From contig DASVRA010000017.1 of assembly GCA_036388855.1 (NCBI GenBank), forward strand, positions 50,388-114,387: a DNA stretch of 64,000 bases, in the 5' to 3' direction. Position 1 is the stretch's first letter. Each line of letters begins with the position of its first letter. The stretch comes from DASVRA01 sp036388855. GTDB taxonomy: Bacteria > Pseudomonadota > Alphaproteobacteria > Caulobacterales > Caulobacteraceae. Both the position numbers and the translations under genes were made by a program. The notes beneath the pieces were generated by a model. That model did no database searches and was not told the DNA's origin. It saw nothing but the letters and a program-made list of their open reading frames with translations. Below are positions 8,326 to 18,559 of this stretch, in pieces.

Positions 8326-9624
8326 TTGACCCCCTCCGCCCGCCTCGCCGCCGCGATCGACGTCCTCACCGCCATCGACGAGCGCCACAAGCCCGCGCGG
8401 CTGGCGCTGAAGGAGTGGGGCGAGCGCGCCCGCTACGCCGGTTCGGGCGACCGGGCGTGGGTGTCGGGACTGGTGCTGGACGCGCTCAGAAAGCGACGCT
8501 CGCTTGCGGCCCGAATGGGCGAAGAGGCGCCCCGTGTTCTGGCGCTCGCGGGACTGCACTTCGCCTGGGGCTGGAGCACGGAGGATATCGCCGCCGCGGC
8601 GGCGGGACAGCCGCATGGGCCGGGCGCGCTCAGCGTCGCGGAGGCGGCGGCTCTCTCCAAGGATGCCGCGCCGGAGGCGCGGCCGCCTCCCGTATCGGGT
8701 GACTATCCGGACTGGCTGGAAGAGCCGTTCGCCCGCGTGTTTGGTGAGGCGCGGGCGGAGGAGGGCAGGGCGCTGGCGCGGCGGGCGCCGGTGGACCTCC
8801 GCGTCAACACATTGAAGGCAGACCGGGAGAAGGTGCTTAGGGCGCTGGAGCCGATGGGAGCGCATACTTCTCCCTGGCTCATGAACGCGCTGCGCATCGA
8901 GGCGCCGGAGGCGCACCGGCGGGCGGCGGCGGTGGAGAGCCATCCGACCTTCGAGAAGGGCTGGTTCGAGGTGCAGGACCAGGGCTCGCAGATCGCCGCG
9001 GCGGCGGCGGGCCAGGTCGCGCACAAGCAGGTGCTGGACTTCTGCGCCGGGGGCGGGGGCAAGACCCTGGCGCTGGCGGCGGCGATGGGCAACTCCGGTC
9101 AGCTCTACGCCTACGATATCGACCAGAAGCGACTGTCGGAGGCGGTGCGCCGCGCCCGGCGCGCGGGCGTGCGCAACCTGCAGGTCCGCCCGCCCAGCGG
9201 CCCTGAGCCGCTGAAGGGACTGGAGGGGCGGATGGACGTGGTGTTCGTCGACGCCCCCTGCACCGGCACGGGCACCTGGCGCCGCCACCCGGACGCCAAG
9301 TGGCGGCTGACGCCGGCGGCGCTGGAGCGGCGCATGGCGGAGCAGGACGCGCTGCTCGCCACCGCGCCGGCTTACCTGAAGCCAGGCGGGCGGCTCGTCT
9401 ATGTCACGTGTTCGGTGCTGATGGAGGAGAATGAGGATCGTCTGGCGGACCTCTCCGGGTTACGAGTGGTTCCGGTGCTGGAGGCGCTGACGGCCTCGGA
9501 GCTTGCCACGCCTGAAGGACTCGATCACCTCCGCCCTCACATGACGTCAGGCGGTCAGCTCCGCCTCACCCCCGCACGCACGCAGACGGACGGGTTCTTC
9601 GTGGCGGTGCTGGAGAAGGCCTGA
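8326..9624 (+). CDS. RsmB-type 16S/23S rRNA (cytosine-C5) methyltransferase (NOL1/NOP2/Sun family)
   Basis: 432 residues starting at a TTG four bases after the MAPEG stop. An N-terminal NusB-like helical region (about 1-130) is followed by the methyltransferase domain: SAM motif VLDFCAGGGGKTLALA, the catalytic-pair motif FVDAPCTGTGTWRRHPDAKW and VTCSVLMEEN. These are the PC and TC cysteines of the RsmB family. The length matches RsmB (about 430). The TTG start is inferred from frame continuity and tight spacing. Confidence 0.9.
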   Translation: MTPSARLAAAIDVLTAIDERHKPARLALKEWGERARYAGSGDRAWVSGLVLDALRKRRSLAARMGEEAPRVLALAGLHFAWGWSTEDIAAAAAGQPHGPGALSVAEAAALSKDAAPEARPPPVSGDYPDWLEEPFARVFGEARAEEGRALARRAPVDLRVNTLKADREKVLRALEPMGAHTSPWLMNALRIEAPEAHRRAAAVESHPTFEKGWFEVQDQGSQIAAAAAGQVAHKQVLDFCAGGGGKTLALAAAMGNSGQLYAYDIDQKRLSEAVRRARRAGVRNLQVRPPSGPEPLKGLEGRMDVVFVDAPCTGTGTWRRHPDAKWRLTPAALERRMAEQDALLATAPAYLKPGGRLVYVTCSVLMEENEDRLADLSGLRVVPVLEALTASELATPEGLDHLRPHMTSGGQLRLTPARTQTDGFFVAVLEKA

Positions 9625-9631
9625 ACCCGAT

Positions 9632-9653
9632 CCTTCTCCCGCACGGGGGAAGG
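9632..9653. repeat. Solo REP-like hairpin before guaA
   Basis: CCTTCTCCCG and CGGGGGAAGG pair around a three-base loop, in the 79-base rsmB-guaA gap. The sequence resembles half of the palindromic repeats seen elsewhere in this window, and may double as a terminator for the upstream gene. Confidence 0.5.
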
Positions 9654-9703
9654 AACACGGGGGTCATCTCGCAATCGGGGCGATTCCTCACTATTCACCC
9701 GCC

Positions 9704-11260
<1,557 letters not shown>

Positions 11261-11261
11261 C

Positions 11262-11708
11262 ATGACCGAAGACGAGGCGCGCAAGCTGGGTGGGCGGTGG
11301 CTGATCAAGTCGGAGCCGAAGAAATACGGCTGGGACGATCTGGTGCGCGAGGGGGAGACGAACTGGGACGGCGTGCGCAACGCCCAGGCGGCGATCTACC
11401 TGCGCGCCATGCGCAAGGGGGACCAGGCGCTGTTCTACCATTCGGTGGAGGGGCTGGCGGTGGTGGGGATCGCACAGGTTGTGCGAGAGAGCTTCCCCGA
11501 TCCAACCGACTCGAGCGGCCGCTATGTGGCGGTCGCGGTGGCCCCGCTGCGGCCGCTGGAGCATCCGGTGACGCTGGCGCGAATGAAGTCGGACCCGCGG
11601 CTTTCAGGCATGGCAATCTTCCGGCAGTTCCGGTTGTCTGTCGCGCCGGTGACGGCGCAGGAGTGGGAGGCGGTGCTAGAACTGACGGAGCGAGGGGAAG
11701 GCGGCTGA
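11262..11708 (+). CDS. EVE (PUA-like) domain protein
   Basis: 148 residues. WLIKSEPKKYGWDDL at the start, WDGVRNAQAAIYLRAMRKGD and the central YHSVEGLAVVGIAQV are diagnostic of the EVE fold, related to YTH and PUA domains that read modified bases. The likely ligand is a modified nucleotide in DNA or RNA; actual function in this family is unsettled. It follows guaA by one base and is probably co-transcribed. Confidence 0.92.
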   Translation: MTEDEARKLGGRWLIKSEPKKYGWDDLVREGETNWDGVRNAQAAIYLRAMRKGDQALFYHSVEGLAVVGIAQVVRESFPDPTDSSGRYVAVAVAPLRPLEHPVTLARMKSDPRLSGMAIFRQFRLSVAPVTAQEWEAVLELTERGEGG

Positions 11709-11791
11709 GTCTGTCGGCAATTCAGCCCCTGTTCACGAGACCTGGGCCAATCTAAACGCCTTCGCTTCGAGCCGCCCGAGGGCACGCCGCC

Positions 11792-11989
11792 ATGGCTTCC
11801 GCTACGCATTCAGCGCCGACCGGGCGGCCGGCCCTCGACGGGCTGGGCCAGCAGCTGCGCGAGATGTTCCAGGAGATTATAGCCGGGCCGATGCCCCAGC
11901 ACTTGGTGGACATCGTCGATCAGTTGGAGGCGCAGTCGCTGACGGCCGTCGCCCCTGCGGGCGGGGACCAGGCGGTTACTCCGCCGTAG
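11792..11989 (+). CDS. nepR: NepR-family anti-sigma factor of the general stress response
   Basis: 65 residues. The core LGQQLREMFQEIIAGPMP followed by a helix ending VDQLE matches the NepR pattern (IG..LR.MY..V...PVP....LL..LD) with its two short helices. NepR sequesters EcfG until phosphorylated PhyR binds it. Unusually, the gene is convergent to the EcfG-type sigma gene and overlaps its 3' end by 14 bases, where most alphaproteobacteria have a nepR-ecfG operon. No EcfG-type promoter is visible in its 83-base upstream gap. Confidence 0.75.
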   Translation: MASATHSAPTGRPALDGLGQQLREMFQEIIAGPMPQHLVDIVDQLEAQSLTAVAPAGGDQAVTPP

Positions 11990-12551
11990 AGGCGGTTTCG
12001 CTGAGGTCGCCGCCGCCGAAGGTGTCGGTCGGGTCTTCGGCGTCCATGATCTTGAGCAGGCGGGCGCGGGCGCGGTTCACGCGGCTCTTGATGGTGCCGA
12101 GCGCGCAGCCGCAGATTTCGGCCGCCTCCTCGTAGGAGAGGCCGGCGGCGCCCACCAGGATCAGGGCCTCCCGATGCTCGTCTGGGAGTTGCTGCAGCGC
12201 CGACTGGAGGGAGCGGACCGCCACGCTCCAGTCCTGGGTGGCGCTCGAGGACAGCTGGGCCGCGTATTTGCCGGCCTCGTCGCGCACCTCGCGGCGGCGG
12301 CGGACCACGGCGGTGTAGTAGGTGTTGCGCAGGATAGTGAACAGCCAGGCGCGAAGGTTGGTGCCGGGTTCGAACTTATCCTTGTTGGTCCAGGCCTTTA
12401 TCAGCGTATCTTGAACCAGATCGTCGGCATCGGAGGCGTTCTTGCTGAGCGACCAGGCGAAGGCGCGCAAGGCGGGGATCATGCCCACCACGTCCTCGCG
12501 CCAGGACGCGCCGTCGCCGTTCACCGCATCCTGCTCCGGGCCGAGCACCAC
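11976..12551 (-). CDS. ecfG: EcfG-type ECF sigma factor (general stress response)
   Basis: 191 residues. Sigma region 2: ALRAFAWSLSKNASDADDLV, then QDTLIKAWTNKDKFEPGTN. Region 4: LPDEHREALILVGAAGLSYE, then EAAEICGCALGTIKSRVNRA. The strongly conserved ALILVGA...GYAL-like core and GTIKSRVNRARARL are characteristic of ECF15/EcfG. It would direct polymerase to GGAAC-N16/17-CGTT promoters, and one such site lies directly upstream (12630-12654), implying positive autoregulation. A likely anti-sigma partner (nepR) converges on it; phyR lies 13 kb away. Confidence 0.85.
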   Translation of the reverse strand: MVLGPEQDAVNGDGASWREDVVGMIPALRAFAWSLSKNASDADDLVQDTLIKAWTNKDKFEPGTNLRAWLFTILRNTYYTAVVRRRREVRDEAGKYAAQLSSSATQDWSVAVRSLQSALQQLPDEHREALILVGAAGLSYEEAAEICGCALGTIKSRVNRARARLLKIMDAEDPTDTFGGGDLSETASTAE

Positions 12552-12629
12552 GCCATCACCAACCTCGCCCGATCCCCAGAGGCGGCCCGCGCGGCGCGGA
12601 ACGGCCTTCCCCGGAAAGTGTGCAGTCCG

Positions 12630-12654
12630 AACGCCGCTTGGGGGCCTTCGTTCC
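12630..12654 (-). promoter_or_regulatory. EcfG-type promoter of ecfG
   Basis: On the minus strand GGAAC (12654-12650) is followed by 16 bases and CGTT (12633-12630), an exact match to the EcfG consensus. It lies 79 bases before the sigma gene start and just past the purF stop. Confidence 0.75.
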
Positions 12655-12662
12655 GGCTCAGC

Positions 12663-14135
12663 TCAGGCGCTGACCAGCAGGGAGAGTTGGCGCTCGACGA
12701 AGTCGTTGCGGCCCTCGGCGATCTCGCGGTCGAGCAGGCGGGTGGGGTAGTCGCCGGTGAAATAGTGGTCGGTGAACTGCGGGTGGTCAGGGTCGCGCGG
12801 TCCGGCTTCCATGGCTTGGTAGAGGCCGTCCACCGAGAGGAAGCCCAGGCTGTCGACGCCGAGGAAATCCGTCATCTGTTCAACCGTGTGCGAGGCGGCG
12901 AGCAGCTTGTCGCGGTCGGGCATGTCGATGCCGTAGAAGTCCGGGAACTTGATAGGCGGGGAGGCGGAGCGCAGGTGCACCTCTCGGGCCCCGGCTTCAC
13001 GCACCAGCCGCACGATCTTGCGCGAGGTGGTGCCGCGGACGATCGAGTCGTCGATCAGCACCACGCGCTTGCCGTCCAGCACCGCGCGGTTGGGGCTGTG
13101 CTTCTTGCGCACGCCCAGTTCGCGCACCCCCTGGGTCGGCTGGATGAAGGTGCGCCCGACATAGTGGTTGCGGATGATGCCCATCTCGAACGGCAGGCCG
13201 CTCTCGCCGGCGAAGCCCAGCGCCGCGGGCACGCCGGAGTCCGGCACCGGCACCACCACGTCGGCGTCGGCGGGATGCTCGCGCGCCAGTTGCTCGCCCA
13301 TGCGCTTGCGCACGCCGTAGATCGAGCGGCCGTTCACCACGCTGTCGGGGCGGGCGAAGTAGACGTATTCGAAGATGCAGGGCCGGGCGCGGGCGGCGGG
13401 GAAGGGGCGGAGGGACTGCACACCGTCCTCCGAGATCACCACCATCTCGCCGTGCTCCACGTCGCGCACGAACCTGGCGCCGATCATGTCGAGCGCGCAC
13501 GATTCGGAGGCCAGCACCGGCCTGCCGTTCATCTCGCCCAGAACCAGCGGCCGGATGCCGAGCGGGTCGCGCACACCGATCAGCTTCTTGTTGGTCAGGG
13601 CCACCAGCGCGTAGCCGCCCTCGATCTGGTAGAGGGCGTCGATGAAGCGGTCGAGCAACCGCGCTTTTCGCGAGCGCGCGATGAGGTGGAGGATCACCTC
13701 GGAGTCGGAGGTCGACTGGAAGATCGCCCCTTCCCCGACCAGCCGCTCGCGCAGCATCAGGAAATTGGTCAGATTGCCGTTGTGCGCCAGCGCGATGCCG
13801 CCCTGCTCCAGGTCGGCGAACATCGGCTGGACGTTGCGGATGAAGCTCCCGCCCGCGGTGGAATAGCGGGTGTGGCCGATGGCGGCGTGGCCGGGCAGAC
13901 GCTGGACCAGGTCAGACCCGGTGAAGGCGTCGCCGACCAGGCCCTGGTGCCGCTCGGTGTGGAACTTGGCGCCGTCGAAGCTGGCAATGCCGCAGGCCTC
14001 CTGACCACGGTGCTGCAGCGCATGGAGGCCGAGAACGGCCACGGCGGCGGCGTCGGGCACGTCGAAAACGCCGAAGACGCCGCACTCCAGCCGAAGCTGG
14101 TCGTCGTCCGGATCGCGCGCCAAGCCCTTGCTCAT
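12663..14135 (-). CDS. purF: Amidophosphoribosyltransferase
   Basis: 490 residues. The N-terminal Ntn hydrolase nucleophile is Cys18 in LECGVFGVFD, preceded by a propeptide that must be removed. The PRPP-binding signature is RVVLIDDSIVRGTTSRKIV. It makes phosphoribosylamine from PRPP and glutamine, the first purine step. It overlaps cvpA by 4 bases (ATGA), giving the radA-cvpA-purF order. The C-terminus ends just before the ecfG promoter. Confidence 0.98.
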   Translation of the reverse strand: MSKGLARDPDDDQLRLECGVFGVFDVPDAAAVAVLGLHALQHRGQEACGIASFDGAKFHTERHQGLVGDAFTGSDLVQRLPGHAAIGHTRYSTAGGSFIRNVQPMFADLEQGGIALAHNGNLTNFLMLRERLVGEGAIFQSTSDSEVILHLIARSRKARLLDRFIDALYQIEGGYALVALTNKKLIGVRDPLGIRPLVLGEMNGRPVLASESCALDMIGARFVRDVEHGEMVVISEDGVQSLRPFPAARARPCIFEYVYFARPDSVVNGRSIYGVRKRMGEQLAREHPADADVVVPVPDSGVPAALGFAGESGLPFEMGIIRNHYVGRTFIQPTQGVRELGVRKKHSPNRAVLDGKRVVLIDDSIVRGTTSRKIVRLVREAGAREVHLRSASPPIKFPDFYGIDMPDRDKLLAASHTVEQMTDFLGVDSLGFLSVDGLYQAMEAGPRDPDHPQFTDHYFTGDYPTRLLDREIAEGRNDFVERQLSLLVSA

Positions 14136-14752
14136 CGCCTTCGCTCCTCGACCAGCGCGTCCATGCGGTCGCGCTGGTTTTCGCCGTAGCCGTTGCCCTT
14201 AGACGATTTCGGCCGATCCGCCGAACCCTCCTTCACCGCGTTTTCCAGCACCGGCGCCACCTTGCCCGCCATGGCGGACCCTTGAGGCGCCAGCGCCGCC
14301 AGAGCGCGGGCGCTGAAAGAGGACAGCGGATATAGGACGGCGCCGGTGATCCAGCGAGGGACCCGCTCGGGCGGTGTCGCCGCATTGAAGGCGAGGTTGA
14401 ACACGCCGAACACCACAAAGGCGCGGATCAGCCCAAAGCCGACGCCGACGATCCGGTCGGCCATGCCCAGCGCGCGCGTGTTGTGGATCCCCCGCGTGAG
14501 CGCGCCGCCGGCCACCCGGATCAGGATGTAGGCGGCGGCGAACACCGCCAGGATGGCGAGGCCGTTGGCCGCCCAGTCGGGGCTGATCGAGGCGCGGAAG
14601 ATCGGGCCGGAGAACCTGAGCGAAAACAGCGCGATCAGCACGGCCAGGATGAAGGCGACCACGGTGACCAGCTCGCGCACGGCGCCGCGCAGGAAGCCGA
14701 CCAGGGCGGAGACGCCGAGGATCAGCAGGGCGATGACGTCGAAAGGGGTCAT
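14132..14752 (-). CDS. cvpA: CvpA family membrane protein
   Basis: 206 residues with four predicted membrane helices, beginning FDVIALLILGVSALVGFLRG, the conserved CvpA opening, then ELVTVVAFILAVLIALFSLR. The C-terminal 60 residues are hydrophilic. CvpA (colicin V production) is conserved beside purF in many proteobacteria, and the exact role is unsettled. It follows radA by 16 bases. Confidence 0.9.
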   Translation of the reverse strand: MTPFDVIALLILGVSALVGFLRGAVRELVTVVAFILAVLIALFSLRFSGPIFRASISPDWAANGLAILAVFAAAYILIRVAGGALTRGIHNTRALGMADRIVGVGFGLIRAFVVFGVFNLAFNAATPPERVPRWITGAVLYPLSSFSARALAALAPQGSAMAGKVAPVLENAVKEGSADRPKSSKGNGYGENQRDRMDALVEERRR

Positions 14753-14768
14753 CAGGGTGCGGCGTCGC

Positions 14769-16154
14769 TCAGTCCCACCGCGCCTCTCCGATCCGGCGCA
14801 CCGCCTCCTCTAGCCTGCCCACGCCGGCTATGGGGAGCGGCGAGGAGTCGCGGGCCCCCTGCGGCGCCATGGCGCGGCCGAAGCCGAGCTTGGCCGCCTC
14901 CTTCAGCCGCGCCTTGGTGCGGCCGACCGGACGCACCTCGCCCGAGAGGCTGATCTCGCCGAACACGACGCTGTCCTGCGGCAGGGGCACGTCGAGCGCG
15001 GAGGAGGCCAGCGCGGCGGCGGCGGCGAGGTCGGCGGCCGGCTCGCTGATGCGCAGGCCCCCCGCCACGTTCAGGTAGATGTCGCGGGCGCCCAGCCCCA
15101 GGCCGCAGCGCGCCTCCAGCACCGCCAGCACCATCGCCAGCCGCCCCGAGTCCCAGCCGACCACAGCCCGGCGCGGGGTGCCGTAGGCGGAGGGCGCCAC
15201 CAGCGCCTGGAACTCCACCAGCACCGGGCGCGAGCCCTCAATGCCGGCGAACACCGCCGCGCCCGCCGCCCGCTCGCCGGAGTCGTTGAGGAACAGGGCC
15301 GAAGGATTGCGCACCTCGCGCAGGCCCGCGTCGCTCATCTCGAACACGCCGATCTCGTCGGTCGCGCCGAAACGGTTCTTGGCGGCGCGCAGAATGCGGA
15401 ACGGATAGCCACGCTCGCCCTCGAAGGAGAGCACCGCGTCGACCATGTGCTCGACCACGCGCGGCCCAGCGATCTGGCCGTCCTTGGTGACGTGGCCGAC
15501 CAGCACAACCGCCGTCCCCCGCTTCTTGGCCAGCCGCACCAGCTCGGTCGTGGCCGCGCGCACCTGGGTGACCGAGCCCGGCCCTGCCTCGTGCAGATCG
15601 GTCCACAGCGTCTGGATGGAATCGACAACCACCAGGTCGAACGGCTCGCGCTTCAGCCCGTCGAGGATTTCGCGCACGGAAGTCTCCGCCGCCAGCTTCA
15701 CCGGCGCTTCCGACAGCCCCATGCGCACGGCCCGGGCGCGAATCTGCTCTACCGCCTCCTCGCCGGAGATGTAGAGGGCCGACGCCCCCTGCATCGCCGC
15801 CGCCGCGCACACCTGCAGCAGCAGGGTCGACTTGCCGATCCCGGGATCGCCCGCCAGCAGAATCGCTGAGCCCTGGACGATGCCGCCCCCGGCGACCCTG
15901 TCGAACTCCTCAATGCCGCTGAGCATGCGGGGCGGGGAGGGCGCCTCGCTCTTCAGCGTCTCCAACTGCAGCCCGCGCTGCTTGCCTGCGCGCGTCGGCG
16001 CCAGCGCGCCGGGCGGGCGGCTCTGCGCCTCCTCGACCAGGGTGTTCCACCCCCCACAGGCGTCGCAGCGGCCCGACCACTTGGAGTGGACCGCTCCGCA
16101 GCTCTGGCAGACATAGGCTGAGCCGTCCCTGGCCAAACGCTCCTCCCGACCCAC
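14769..16154 (-). CDS. radA: DNA repair protein RadA
   Basis: 461 residues. N-terminal zinc finger YVCQSCGAVHSKWSGRCDAC; RecA-like ATPase with Walker A LLAGDPGIGKSTLLLQ; the RadA-specific KNRFG motif in RAAKNRFGATDEIGVFEM; C-terminal Lon-protease-like domain from VLVEFQALVAPS onwards. RadA promotes branch migration of recombination intermediates. First gene of the radA-cvpA-purF cluster. Confidence 0.97.
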   Translation of the reverse strand: MGREERLARDGSAYVCQSCGAVHSKWSGRCDACGGWNTLVEEAQSRPPGALAPTRAGKQRGLQLETLKSEAPSPPRMLSGIEEFDRVAGGGIVQGSAILLAGDPGIGKSTLLLQVCAAAAMQGASALYISGEEAVEQIRARAVRMGLSEAPVKLAAETSVREILDGLKREPFDLVVVDSIQTLWTDLHEAGPGSVTQVRAATTELVRLAKKRGTAVVLVGHVTKDGQIAGPRVVEHMVDAVLSFEGERGYPFRILRAAKNRFGATDEIGVFEMSDAGLREVRNPSALFLNDSGERAAGAAVFAGIEGSRPVLVEFQALVAPSAYGTPRRAVVGWDSGRLAMVLAVLEARCGLGLGARDIYLNVAGGLRISEPAADLAAAAALASSALDVPLPQDSVVFGEISLSGEVRPVGRTKARLKEAAKLGFGRAMAPQGARDSSPLPIAGVGRLEEAVRRIGEARWD

Positions 16155-16182
16155 CCATTATGCAGCGAATCGGGCGGTAGGC

Positions 16183-16320
16183 CGAAATCCTCGCCCGGAG
16201 TTCATCCTCGGGCGCGCCGAAGGCGCGACCCAGGGGACAGGCTCAAGGTGAGGATTTCTACTCCAGCCGCAGCAGAGCCTCCCGTCATGAGTAGCCCTCA
16301 CCCTGAGCTTGTCGAAGGGC
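16183..16320. repeat. Intergenic palindromic repeats upstream of radA
   Basis: GAAATCCTCGCC near 16183 is inverted as GGTGAGGATTTC near 16247, enclosing a GGCGCGCC-type palindrome. A second element with CACCCTGAGCTTGTCGAAGG follows at about 16298. Both resemble dispersed alphaproteobacterial REP-like repeats. They fill most of the 185-base gap between radA and the small membrane-protein gene; no clear promoter is seen. Confidence 0.55.
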
Positions 16321-16339
16321 GAGGGCGGCCCAAGATGGT

Positions 16340-16642
16340 GTGCAGAGGCATCACTTGGCGCTGCGCGAACGACTCCGAGCTCTATCCCGCCCCCGCCGCT
16401 GGCTTCTCGTTGGCGGCGGCGGGCTGGCGCTCCTCCTGCTGCTCTGGCTGGTCGCGAAGGCCCTCTCCCCACCGCCGCCGGCGCCGTTCACTCCCGGTGC
16501 GGCTGAGCAGCGCGAGGTGAGCGTAGGGGGCGAGACCCTGGACCTCCAGGAGCTTGAGCGCGCCTCGCGCGAGGCCGACGCGGTGGCTCGGCAGCTGGAG
16601 ACGGAACTCGGGGTTCAGCCGGACGAAGCCGAGTCCCGATAG
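16340..16642 (+). CDS. Small single-pass membrane protein, unknown
   Basis: 100 residues from a GTG. A basic N-terminus (RHHLALRERLRALSRPRR) precedes one membrane helix WLLVGGGGLALLLLLWLVAK, then a proline-rich linker and a charged, probably helical tail rich in E, R and Q. Its 3' end overlaps the convergent alr by 28 bases. I do not recognise a family. Codon pattern and the clear membrane topology favour a real gene, but the start is uncertain because it lies close to repeat DNA. Confidence 0.5.
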   Translation: MQRHHLALRERLRALSRPRRWLLVGGGGLALLLLLWLVAKALSPPPPAPFTPGAAEQREVSVGGETLDLQELERASREADAVARQLETELGVQPDEAESR

Positions 16643-17712
16643 TCCCGCTCCGCGCGGGGCCCGAGCCTGACCAAAAGCTCGTAGGCGGCCGTGCCGGCGG
16701 CGGCGGCCGCGTCGTTCAACAGGACGTGCGGCCCGAGCAACTCGACCATGGCGCCCGGCGCGGCGGCGTCGGAACCGTTTACGTCCACAGCGATCAGGTC
16801 CATCGACAGCCGCCCGAGAATGCGCCGCCGCGCCCCGCCCAACCAGGCGTAGCCGGCGGGCGAGGAGGCGCGCAGCACACCGTCTGCATAGCCGCCGGCC
16901 AGCACCGCGACCCGCATCGGAGCCTGGGCGGTAAAGGCGGCGCCGTAGCCGACCGTTTCCCCCCGCTCGAGCGGGCGCACCTGGACGATTGGCACCTCCA
17001 AGGTGGCGACGGTCCCGATCTCCGGGTGCGGTTCGTCGAACGGTCCGCCGCCGTAGAGGGAGATGCCCGGCCGCACCATGTCGAAGCCGTAGTCGGACCC
17101 GAGGAAGACGCCGCCGGAACTGGAAATGCTGGCGGGGACACCGGGGAACAGCCGCCTCAGGTCCTGGAAGGTCTCGAGTTGGCGCGAGTTCATCGGGTGG
17201 TCAGGCTCTGAGGCGCAGGCGAGGTGGCTCATCACCAGCGCCAGATCGACGCCAGCGAGCCGGTCCGGCGCCTGCGCCAACGCGCGCGCCTCCTCCGGCC
17301 GCAGCCCCAGCCGGTTCATGCCGGTGTCGATGTGCAGGGCCGCCGCGCGCGCCGCGCTCGCGCGGCCGAGCGCCGCCCACGCCTCGATTTGAGGCACGCT
17401 GTTGAGCACCGGCCGCAAATCCGCCGCCGCCAGAGCCGCCGCCGCCCCGGGCGGGCAGCCGTCGAGCACATAGATCACTGGTCCCGGGCCCAGCGCCGCC
17501 CGCAGCCGCTCCCCCTCCGCCACCCGCGCCACGAAGAAGGTGCGCGCCCCTTCGCGCAGCAGCCGCCGCGCCACCGGCGCCGCGCCGAGGCCGTAGCCGT
17601 CCGCCTTGACCACCGGCGCGACCTCTGTCCCCCCAGCCCGCCGCTCGAGCGCGCGGTAGTTCCACGCCAGCGCGTCGAGGTCGATGGTCAGACGCGCGGC
17701 GCTGGCGGACAT
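16615..17712 (-). CDS. alr: Alanine racemase
   Basis: 365 residues. The PLP lysine is in VVKADGYGLGAAPVA near residue 34, and the second catalytic residue, Tyr, is in ETVGYGAAFTAQAP of the C-terminal beta domain. The MVRPGISLYGGGP motif is also present. It supplies D-alanine for peptidoglycan. Full family length. ruvX lies just upstream in the same orientation (10-base gap). Confidence 0.96.
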   Translation of the reverse strand: MSASAARLTIDLDALAWNYRALERRAGGTEVAPVVKADGYGLGAAPVARRLLREGARTFFVARVAEGERLRAALGPGPVIYVLDGCPPGAAAALAAADLRPVLNSVPQIEAWAALGRASAARAAALHIDTGMNRLGLRPEEARALAQAPDRLAGVDLALVMSHLACASEPDHPMNSRQLETFQDLRRLFPGVPASISSSGGVFLGSDYGFDMVRPGISLYGGGPFDEPHPEIGTVATLEVPIVQVRPLERGETVGYGAAFTAQAPMRVAVLAGGYADGVLRASSPAGYAWLGGARRRILGRLSMDLIAVDVNGSDAAAPGAMVELLGPHVLLNDAAAAAGTAAYELLVRLGPRAERDYRDSASSG

Positions 17713-17721
17713 GGACGCGCC

Positions 17722-18213
17722 TTATCTCCCTTCCGCCCGAACATGCGAGAGGGAATGGAGGCGATCGAGCGCACCTTGGAGGATCCAGGCGGCGGCGGTC
17801 TTGTCGACCAGTTCGGCGCGGCGGGCGCGGGTCAGGTCCTGCTCCGACACCATCATCCGCTGCACCGCCGCGGTGGACAGGCGCTCGTCCCAGAAGGCGA
17901 TCGCAATCTCGCGCAGACGCAGCAGGTTGCGCGCGAAAGCTCGCGCGGACTGTGCGCGGGGACCTTCGCTTCCGTCCATGTTCACCGGCAGCCCGATCAC
18001 CAGCCCGCCCACGCCGCGTTCATCCACCAAACGGAACAGCCGCTCGGCCTCGGCGGTGAACTTGGTCTTGCGGATCAGCTCCAGCGGCGAAGCGATCGTC
18101 CGAGTCGGGTCGCTCACCGCCACGCCGATGGTCTTCTCCCCGAGGTCCAGCCCGATCAGCGGCGTGCGCGGCGGCGCGGCGGCGGCGAGTTCGGGCAGGT
18201 CGACGACGGGCAC
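17722..18213 (-). CDS. ruvX: Putative pre-16S rRNA nuclease / Holliday junction resolvase YqgF (RuvX)
   Basis: 163 residues from a GTG at 18213, chosen for the GGGAGGGG purine run just upstream and because further in-frame sequence runs antisense through gatC. RNase H-fold motifs: IGLDLGEKTIGVAVSDP, GLVIGLPVNMDGSEG and FWDERLSTAA. The E. coli homologue matures the 16S 5' end. gatC begins 58 bases away on the other strand, so a divergent promoter region lies between. Confidence 0.93.
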   Translation of the reverse strand: MPVVDLPELAAAAPPRTPLIGLDLGEKTIGVAVSDPTRTIASPLELIRKTKFTAEAERLFRLVDERGVGGLVIGLPVNMDGSEGPRAQSARAFARNLLRLREIAIAFWDERLSTAAVQRMMVSEQDLTRARRAELVDKTAAAWILQGALDRLHSLSHVRAEGR

Positions 18214-18271
18214 GCCCCTCCCTAGCGCGAAAGGTTGCCAACCGCACCTTCGCCCCCTAACCCCACGCGCC

Positions 18272-18559
18272 ATGTCGATCGACGCGAACACGGTGCGCAA
18301 GGTGGCGCGGCTGGCCCGCATCCGTGTGGAGGAGGAGCGTCTGCAGCCGCTCGCAGGCGAACTCTCCGGCATCCTCGGCTGGATCGAGCAGCTGGGCGAG
18401 GTGGAAACCCACGGCGTGGAGCCGATGACTTCCGTGGTCGCGGCCAGGCTGCCGATGCGCGAGGACCTGGTCACCGACGGCGGCGACGCGAACCGGGTGC
18501 TTTCGAATGCCCCCCGCGCCGCCGACGGCTTCTACGTGGCGCCGAAGGTCATCGAATGA
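18272..18559 (+). CDS. gatC: Asp-tRNA(Asn)/Glu-tRNA(Gln) amidotransferase subunit C
   Basis: 95 residues, family length, starting MSIDANTVRKVARLARI, followed by ELSGILGWIEQLGEV and a C-terminal end DGFYVAPKVIE typical of GatC. It stabilises GatA in the GatCAB complex that amidates mischarged Glu-tRNA(Gln) or Asp-tRNA(Asn). Its stop overlaps the gatA ATG (ATGA). Confidence 0.97.
   Translation: MSIDANTVRKVARLARIRVEEERLQPLAGELSGILGWIEQLGEVETHGVEPMTSVVAARLPMREDLVTDGGDANRVLSNAPRAADGFYVAPKVIE

Noticed and set aside
12174..14189. Long plus-strand open frame opposite ecfG and purF
   Set aside because: It is antisense to two well-supported genes and its translation has no recognisable domain, only the repetitive composition expected from GC-rich antisense.
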